Assembly (NCBI GenBank): GCA_013151215.1
Contig: JAADIS010000110.1
Location: forward strand, 1 to 64,000
Reading direction: 5' to 3'
DNA length: 64,000 bases
From: Chlorobiota bacterium
Lineage (GTDB): Bacteria > Bacteroidota > Bacteroidia > Bacteroidales > F082
The notes beneath the pieces are model-generated. The model had not been told where the DNA came from. It ran no database searches and worked only from the letters and a program-made list of their open reading frames with translations. Both the position numbers and the translations under genes were made by a program. Numbering within the stretch: position 1 is the stretch's first letter; each line of letters starts with the position of its first letter. Below, in pieces: positions 59,617 through 64,000 of this stretch.

Positions 59617-60094
59617 TTTCAAAAATACTCAAATCCGTTATCCTTTCATTGTCGATAATAAATTTAACCAAGGTTATTTTATTGTGAAAACCTGATTTTC
59701 CGGCTGCGCCGGGGTTTATGTGCAATAACCGGTTCTTCTTGTCATTTATTACTTTTAGGATATGTGAATGGCCTGAGATGAAAAGTTTAGGCTTTATTTC
59801 TTTTATCGTTGCGCCAACCCCTTTGGCATATCTCCCCGGATATCCGCCTATATGCGTCATCATTACCTTTACGCCTTCAATGCGGAACACTTCGGTTTCC
59901 TTGAAAAATCGTAGCGATCCACCGTCGATATTGCCGTAAACAGCCCGTAAAGGCTTGAAAGACCTTAGCTTGTCTGCTGTTTTAATATCCCCGATATCAC
60001 CAGCATGCCATATTTCATCGCAATCGTCAAAAAAAGAAAAGATCTTAGGGTGAAGATAAGAATGTGTGTCCGACAATAGACCGATGCGAGTCAT
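59594..60094 (-). CDS. Metallophosphoesterase, YfcE/MJ0936 family
   Basis: 166 residues from the ATG at 60094 (MTRIGLLSDTHSYL), which leaves one base between it and the stop of the upstream gene; the alternative at 60112 would overlap by 17. All metal-binding motifs are present: D-x-H in SDTH, GD in HAGDIGD, GN-x-D in VYGNIDGG, H in MTHIGG and GHSH in SGHSHILKV. Such enzymes cleave phosphodiesters; the natural substrate is unclear. It is coupled to the DUF3078 gene. Confidence 0.92.
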   Translation of the reverse strand: MTRIGLLSDTHSYLHPKIFSFFDDCDEIWHAGDIGDIKTADKLRSFKPLRAVYGNIDGGSLRFFKETEVFRIEGVKVMMTHIGGYPGRYAKGVGATIKEIKPKLFISGHSHILKVINDKKNRLLHINPGAAGKSGFHNKITLVKFIIDNERITDLSIFETDRRSAV

Positions 60095-60095
60095 A

Positions 60096-60995
60096 TCAGA
60101 ATGAATATCCAATGCCTAACATAAGCAATTGCTTAAACTGCGTGCGGGGTCCCAATGGTATGTCGTTGGCATCTTTTAAAATTACGTCATCGTCGTAGAT
60201 AAGCTCGGTTGAGAGGTTTACGTTCAGCCAGCTGTTTACTTTTAATTCCACTAATACCTGCCAGTTAACATCGATGTTTTGAGGCTTGTCGAGATAGTCG
60301 GAAAAAAGTTCGAGCTTAGTTGCCAGATTGACGTTTTTGGCCACTTCATAGCTCAAGACCATAAGCAGCTTGGCCCCGAAGGCGCTTTTGACCTTCTTGG
60401 CATTTCGGACGGCTCCATTAAGGGTGTCGGCGGGTTTTAGGCCGAAAGCACCTTGGTTTGCAAGGTTTTGATCCATTACTACTATCCACCTCGGCGTTAT
60501 GGGCGAGAAGTTGGCTGTGAAGTGATTGCTCGGCTTATAAGTTATCCCGGGACCTAGGTCAATATAGGCCGGCGACATAAAACCGGAAATATTATTCGTT
60601 GAATCTTTACCGTAATCGTAACCTTTTGCAAACTGTGATTTAAAGCTTAATACGGCCGATAAAGCCCAGTTTTTACGCAAATCGTAGTTATAAGATGAAA
60701 GGACCTCGATTTTGTCCTCTGTTTTAATGGCCTTGCTCTTGCCGATAAGATTATATCCATAAGCAAGATCGAACCAATTGGTCCACGAATGCCTTCCTTT
60801 TTTATAATTGGCATCCATGGTGTATTTTGCAACGGCAGTAAGCGAATTTTCGCCGCCTGCCGTCCAGTTTGAAAAATAGGATTGAGAAAAATTCAGGCTG
60901 GCTTTTCCTTTTAGGGCCCAGTTTTTAATAGTGTCGTTTTGTGAATAGCACCCAATACTGGCAAGCAGCAACATTAACAGTAAAGTTTTCTTCAT
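60096..60995 (-). CDS. DUF3078 outer-membrane beta-barrel-like protein
   Basis: 299 residues from the ATG at 60995, which opens the signal peptide MKKTLLLMLLLASIGCYSQ; an upstream in-frame start lacks any signal. The rest is alternating beta strands with aromatic girdles (SFSQ-like FSQSYFSNWTAGGENSLTAV, WTNWFDLAYGYNLIG, ending FKQLLMLGIGYSF with terminal Phe), typical of DUF3078 and small outer-membrane barrels. Function unknown. It has its own promoter box and ends one base before the phosphoesterase start. Confidence 0.88.
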   Translation of the reverse strand: MKKTLLLMLLLASIGCYSQNDTIKNWALKGKASLNFSQSYFSNWTAGGENSLTAVAKYTMDANYKKGRHSWTNWFDLAYGYNLIGKSKAIKTEDKIEVLSSYNYDLRKNWALSAVLSFKSQFAKGYDYGKDSTNNISGFMSPAYIDLGPGITYKPSNHFTANFSPITPRWIVVMDQNLANQGAFGLKPADTLNGAVRNAKKVKSAFGAKLLMVLSYEVAKNVNLATKLELFSDYLDKPQNIDVNWQVLVELKVNSWLNVNLSTELIYDDDVILKDANDIPLGPRTQFKQLLMLGIGYSF

Positions 60996-61023
60996 GATAA
61001 ATATGTTGATTCTTAATTTTTTG

Positions 61024-61031
61024 CAAAGATA
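61024..61031 (-). promoter_or_regulatory. DUF3078 gene promoter -7 box
   Basis: CAAAGATA on the plus strand reads TATCTTTG on the minus strand, 29 bases before the ATG at 60995. Confidence 0.55.
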
Positions 61032-61047
61032 AATTATTGGATGATTA

Positions 61048-61845
61048 TTAAAAGCCGGGATTGGTTTGGTTAGGAATGTATTTCCCCCCATTGTTGCCGT
61101 CAAGGCGGAACTCGATAAATAATTTTTGCCGGCTTCTAACAGCCATGCCGTTTTTAATGGCCGGATTCCACTTTATCGTATTTGTAATCCTGACTGCTTC
61201 TTCAGTGCAGCCGCCCCCAACTGTTTGGTTTACAACTATATTTGACGGCAAACCGTTTTTCTCTATTATCAGGCTTAATTCAACCTTTCCCCCGATGTTT
61301 AAGTCGGATGCTTGTTTTGGGTACTGCATTTGGGAATATATGTAACTGTAGAGGTTTTTATTGCCACCTGCCAGAGCCGATTGGGCAACGGTATCCAGTT
61401 CCTTTCTTGAATATATCCGCAATGATGAATCGATAGGATAGTTTATCGCGATTTCTTTATAGCCCCTTCTTTTTACGGCCTTATTGTATTTTTTGATCTT
61501 GAAATCGATGGTGAATTCACCGCTGCCTTTCTTGGCCACGCCATCCGCCAATGCCGGATCCCATTCTATTAAATCAAATAAACGCAGGGCTTCGGGGTCC
61601 AATAAACTTGACGGGCTTTGTCCTATGGCCCTGTTAGCGATTTTACCATCTTCGTCCGCGGTGAAATTAATGATAAGCTTGCCTTCTGCCTTGTTTCTTA
61701 ATGCCGCCACAGGATAAATCATGTGAGTTTCAAGGAATTGCTTCATCAAGGTCTTGTCCATTTTCGGTTTTGGGGCGCTATTCAACTGCCCTAAACAAGT
61801 CGATGATATAATAAGCAGGATAATTGTCGTCAACCTTAAATTCAT
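61048..61845 (-). CDS. TonB-like protein with two TonB C-terminal domains
   Basis: 265 residues. A signal sequence (LTTIILLIISSTCLGQ) replaces the usual TonB membrane anchor; the cysteine in SSTCLG is a possible lipidation site. Two TonB C-terminal-type domains lie in tandem at about 35-115 (THMIYPVAALRNKAEGKLIINFTADEDGKI) and about 170-255 (QMQYPKQASDLNIGGKVELSLIIEKNGLPSNI). There is no proline-rich spacer, so it is not a classical energy transducer; it may be a periplasmic relative that binds peptidoglycan or TonB-dependent receptors. It lies 52 bases upstream of DUF3078 on the same strand. Confidence 0.85.
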   Translation of the reverse strand: MNLRLTTIILLIISSTCLGQLNSAPKPKMDKTLMKQFLETHMIYPVAALRNKAEGKLIINFTADEDGKIANRAIGQSPSSLLDPEALRLFDLIEWDPALADGVAKKGSGEFTIDFKIKKYNKAVKRRGYKEIAINYPIDSSLRIYSRKELDTVAQSALAGGNKNLYSYIYSQMQYPKQASDLNIGGKVELSLIIEKNGLPSNIVVNQTVGGGCTEEAVRITNTIKWNPAIKNGMAVRSRQKLFIEFRLDGNNGGKYIPNQTNPGF

Positions 61846-61964
61846 GCTTCCAAATTTTGGATTAAAAATACAAAATTCTTCATTGTCAGCAATAATAATT
61901 GCGGAGAATAATGTTCATGCTGATTATTAACTCAGTTTTATTAGTAATTTTACTAAAAAAACTA

Positions 61965-63443
61965 ATGGATATTATCTACTTATTGACAGGAGTGGCCATA
62001 GGGTTGGCAGTTGGCCTTTTATATATGCGCAATAACCTGAGAACTAAAATGTTAGATGCCGTCGGCAAAAGTGAATCCAAGATTGATGAACTGAAGGAGG
62101 ACTATAACCGTATCGATAAGCGCAAAGAGGTTCTCGAGAGCTCGTTGGCCGATAAGCAGCAGATGCTCATTGAAACCGACAAAAAGCTGCAAGCAGAGAC
62201 GGCTTCCAGGCAAAATGCCGAGATGTTGCTGGCCAAAACAAGGTCCAAGAATGAAAATCTGTTGTCCGACACCAATAAATTAGAGCTTATGTTAAAAGAG
62301 CTAAGTGCTAAATACGATAAGCTTAATTCTGAAAAACTTGCTGCCGAGAAAAACAATATCGTTCTAAATGAAGAGAACAAATCCCTGCAGGAAAAGCTTG
62401 AGAACGAGCGTAAGCAGCTTGAGGACATTCAAAAGAAGTTTAAGGACGAATTTGAGAACCTCGCACATAAGATTCTCCAAAACAATACTGCTGCGTTCAA
62501 TACGACATCAACAAAAAACATTAGCGAGTTATTGAACCCATTGAAGGAAAAACTAAAGAGCTTTGAGCAAAAAGTCGAGAATACATACGAAAAGGGATTA
62601 AAGGATCAAACAGATTTAAAGGCCGAGCTAAAGCGTTTGCACGAGCTCAGCCTGAGGTTGGATCAGGATGCGCGCAATCTCACGAACGCTTTGAAATCGG
62701 ATACCAAGAAACAAGGAAACTGGGGCGAGATGATACTTGAGAGAGTGCTTGAAAGGTCAGGTTTGCAGAAGGATCAGGAGTATTTTGTGCAGCAAACAGC
62801 ACGCGACGGGGAAGGCAGGATGCTTAGGCCTGACGTGGTTGTCAAGCTGCCCGACGACAAGCATTTGATAATCGACTCAAAAGTATCCTTGACGGCTTAT
62901 ACCCAGTTCGTGTCGGAAGACGATGGCGTGAACAAGGATGCAGCCCTGAAACTTCATCTCGCATCGGTAAAAAAACATATTAAAGAGTTGAGCGCTAAAA
63001 GTTATGATAGTCTTTCGGAATTCAACTCGCCTGATTTCGTATTGATGTTCATGCCCATCGAGCCCGCCTTTGCCGTTGCCGTCCAAACCGACCCCGAACT
63101 ATTTAACTATGCCTGGAAAGAGAGGGTGGTAATAGTTAGCCCTACCACGCTATTAGCAACATTGCGCACCGTAGCATCGATCTGGAAATATGAAAAACAA
63201 AACCAAAATGCGCTTGAGATTGCGGAAAGGGGCGGTAAGCTTTATGATAAATTCGTGAATTTCGTGAAAGATTTGGATGCTGTTGGCGCTAATTTGCAAA
63301 GAGCAAGCAAATCTTATGACGATGCGCAGAAAAAACTTAGCACGGGCAGCGGCAATATTTTACGCCAGGTTGAGCAATTGAAGAAAATGGGGGTAAGTAC
63401 CAAAAGCAGTCTTCCTGATAAATATATAATCGATAATGAGTAA
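61965..63443 (+). CDS. rmuC: DNA recombination protein RmuC
   Basis: About 492 residues. The ATG at 61965 (MDIIYLLTGVAIGLAVGLLY) matches the family N-terminal anchor; in-frame ATGs at 61911 and 61917 would add a second hydrophobic stretch. A coiled coil (about 25-180) leads to the RmuC domain: RLDQDARNLTNALKSDTKKQGNWGEMILERVLERSGL, VVKLPDDKHLIIDSKVSLTAYTQF and PIEPAFAVAVQTDPELFNYAW. RmuC belongs to a nuclease-fold group and limits DNA inversion at short repeats; mechanism not settled. It overlaps the following methyltransferase gene by eight bases. Confidence 0.93.
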   Translation: MDIIYLLTGVAIGLAVGLLYMRNNLRTKMLDAVGKSESKIDELKEDYNRIDKRKEVLESSLADKQQMLIETDKKLQAETASRQNAEMLLAKTRSKNENLLSDTNKLELMLKELSAKYDKLNSEKLAAEKNNIVLNEENKSLQEKLENERKQLEDIQKKFKDEFENLAHKILQNNTAAFNTTSTKNISELLNPLKEKLKSFEQKVENTYEKGLKDQTDLKAELKRLHELSLRLDQDARNLTNALKSDTKKQGNWGEMILERVLERSGLQKDQEYFVQQTARDGEGRMLRPDVVVKLPDDKHLIIDSKVSLTAYTQFVSEDDGVNKDAALKLHLASVKKHIKELSAKSYDSLSEFNSPDFVLMFMPIEPAFAVAVQTDPELFNYAWKERVVIVSPTTLLATLRTVASIWKYEKQNQNALEIAERGGKLYDKFVNFVKDLDAVGANLQRASKSYDDAQKKLSTGSGNILRQVEQLKKMGVSTKSSLPDKYIIDNE

Positions 63444-64000
63444 GACAGAGAAAGACCAACAGGAAATGATTTATGGTGTCCATCCTCTGCTTGAGGCCGT
63501 TGATGCCGGAAAAGACATAGAGAAAGTATTGGTTCAGAAGGGTTTGAAAACCGATATGTTCAAAGAGCTGATGAGCAAACTAAAGGAGTATATGGTTCCG
63601 GTGCAGTTTGTTCCCAGGGAAAAATTAAATCGTTTGAGCCGCAAAAACCACCAAGGGATAATATCATTCGTGTCGCCGGTTGCTTTTTATAAGATCGAGG
63701 ATGTGTTGCCTACGGTTTACGAAAAAGGGGAGGACCCTTTTTTTCTAATTCTCGACAGGCTTACCGATGTTAGGAATTTTGGCGCCGTACTGCGGTCTGC
63801 CGAAGCGGCCGGTGTTCATGCCGTTTTAATTCCTTCGCGAAATACTGCACAGTTAAATTCAGCCACGGTGAAGTCATCTGCCGGGGCAATATATAAAATT
63901 CCGATCTGTCGAAGCGGGAACCTGAAGGAGAGCATCAACTATCTGAAGGGCTGTGGCTTAAAAATAGCGGCTGCTACCGAGAAAACAGAAAACAATATTT
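63436..64000 (+). CDS. rlmB: 23S rRNA 2'-O-methyltransferase, RlmB/SpoU family (partial)
   Basis: Starts with ATG eight bases before the rmuC stop and runs off the window after about 188 codons. The N-terminal substrate-binding domain begins EMIYGVHPLLEAVDAGKDIEKVLVQ and includes NHQGIISFVSP. The SpoU knot domain begins with FLILDRLTDVRNFGAVLRSAEAAGVHAVLIP, whose D-R-x-x-D-x-x-N-x-G-A is motif 1 with its catalytic Asn and Arg. The SAM-binding C-terminal motifs lie beyond the edge. The target G2251 is inferred from family. Translational coupling with rmuC. Confidence 0.9.
   Translation, partial: MSKTEKDQQEMIYGVHPLLEAVDAGKDIEKVLVQKGLKTDMFKELMSKLKEYMVPVQFVPREKLNRLSRKNHQGIISFVSPVAFYKIEDVLPTVYEKGEDPFFLILDRLTDVRNFGAVLRSAEAAGVHAVLIPSRNTAQLNSATVKSSAGAIYKIPICRSGNLKESINYLKGCGLKIAAATEKTENNI

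Noticed and set aside
1..64000. CRISPR arrays, insertion sequences, prophage, tRNA or rRNA genes
   Set aside because: No regularly spaced direct repeats, transposase or integrase motifs, or RNA-gene hallmarks were seen by reading; gaps are short and mostly promoter or terminator sequence.

Overview
The window is chromosomal DNA from a member of the Bacteroidota, most likely Bacteroidales-like. The evidence is the repeated Bacteroidota promoter element TAnnTTTG just upstream of many genes, the near absence of Shine-Dalgarno sequences, and a set of families typical of the phylum: long LepB with a duplicated-looking C-terminal half, Rho with a long charged insert, GH3/beta-lactamase fusion, DUF3078, DUF4293, DUF1573, BatA-type vWA membrane protein, periplasmic propeller histidine kinase and split transketolase. 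GC content is moderate. I see no tRNA, rRNA, CRISPR array, insertion sequence or prophage.

Layout. 0-5 kb: guaA, then a LysM/periplasmic-binding-fold protein overlapping a MORN-repeat lipoprotein. 5-10.4 kb: gdhA, converging on a minus-strand run of rlmD, a DUF438/hemerythrin/PAS protein and a proline/lysine-rich secreted protein. 10.6-17.3 kb: three cell-envelope genes (glucosaminidase-like lipoprotein, L,D-transpeptidase, BatA-like vWA protein) and topoisomerase IV subunit A. 17.4-32.2 kb: a block of mostly uncharacterised genes. It holds a tandem CbbX/SpoVK-type AAA+ ATPase with a duplicated N-terminal domain; a six-gene minus-strand run (LPP20-like protein, transglutaminase/propeller protein, a beta-helix protein ending in a K+-channel-like pore, two membrane proteins, SMI1/KNR4-TPR protein); and a divergent plus-strand run (zinc-ribbon protein, CsgG-like protein, LPP20-like protein, small membrane protein). 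This block is the best candidate for an undescribed system.

32.7-37.5 kb: a lipoprotein, aroK, and the two halves of a split transketolase separated by a secreted vWA gene. 38-46 kb: GH3/beta-lactamase fusion, membrane protein, rhomboid protease, large sensor kinase. 46-52.4 kb: a DHH-like phosphoesterase, lepB, ftsK, a LolA-like protein and DUF423. 52.5-55.1 kb: a tightly overlapped four-gene unit of thiamine-binding-type protein, PnuC-family transporter, NadR-like kinase and glycosyltransferase. 55.1-64 kb: universal stress protein, DUF1573 protein, rho, DUF4293, metallophosphoesterase, DUF3078, TonB-like protein, rmuC and the start of a SpoU/RlmB methyltransferase cut off by the window end.

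As a whole this is a mix of core genes (nucleotide, nitrogen and aromatic precursor metabolism, replication and division, protein export) and envelope-facing accessory genes. Starts were chosen using signal peptides, family alignment by eye and the position of the TAnnTTTG box; several longer upstream starts are rejected on that basis. All functional calls come from motif recognition by reading; no database search was run.
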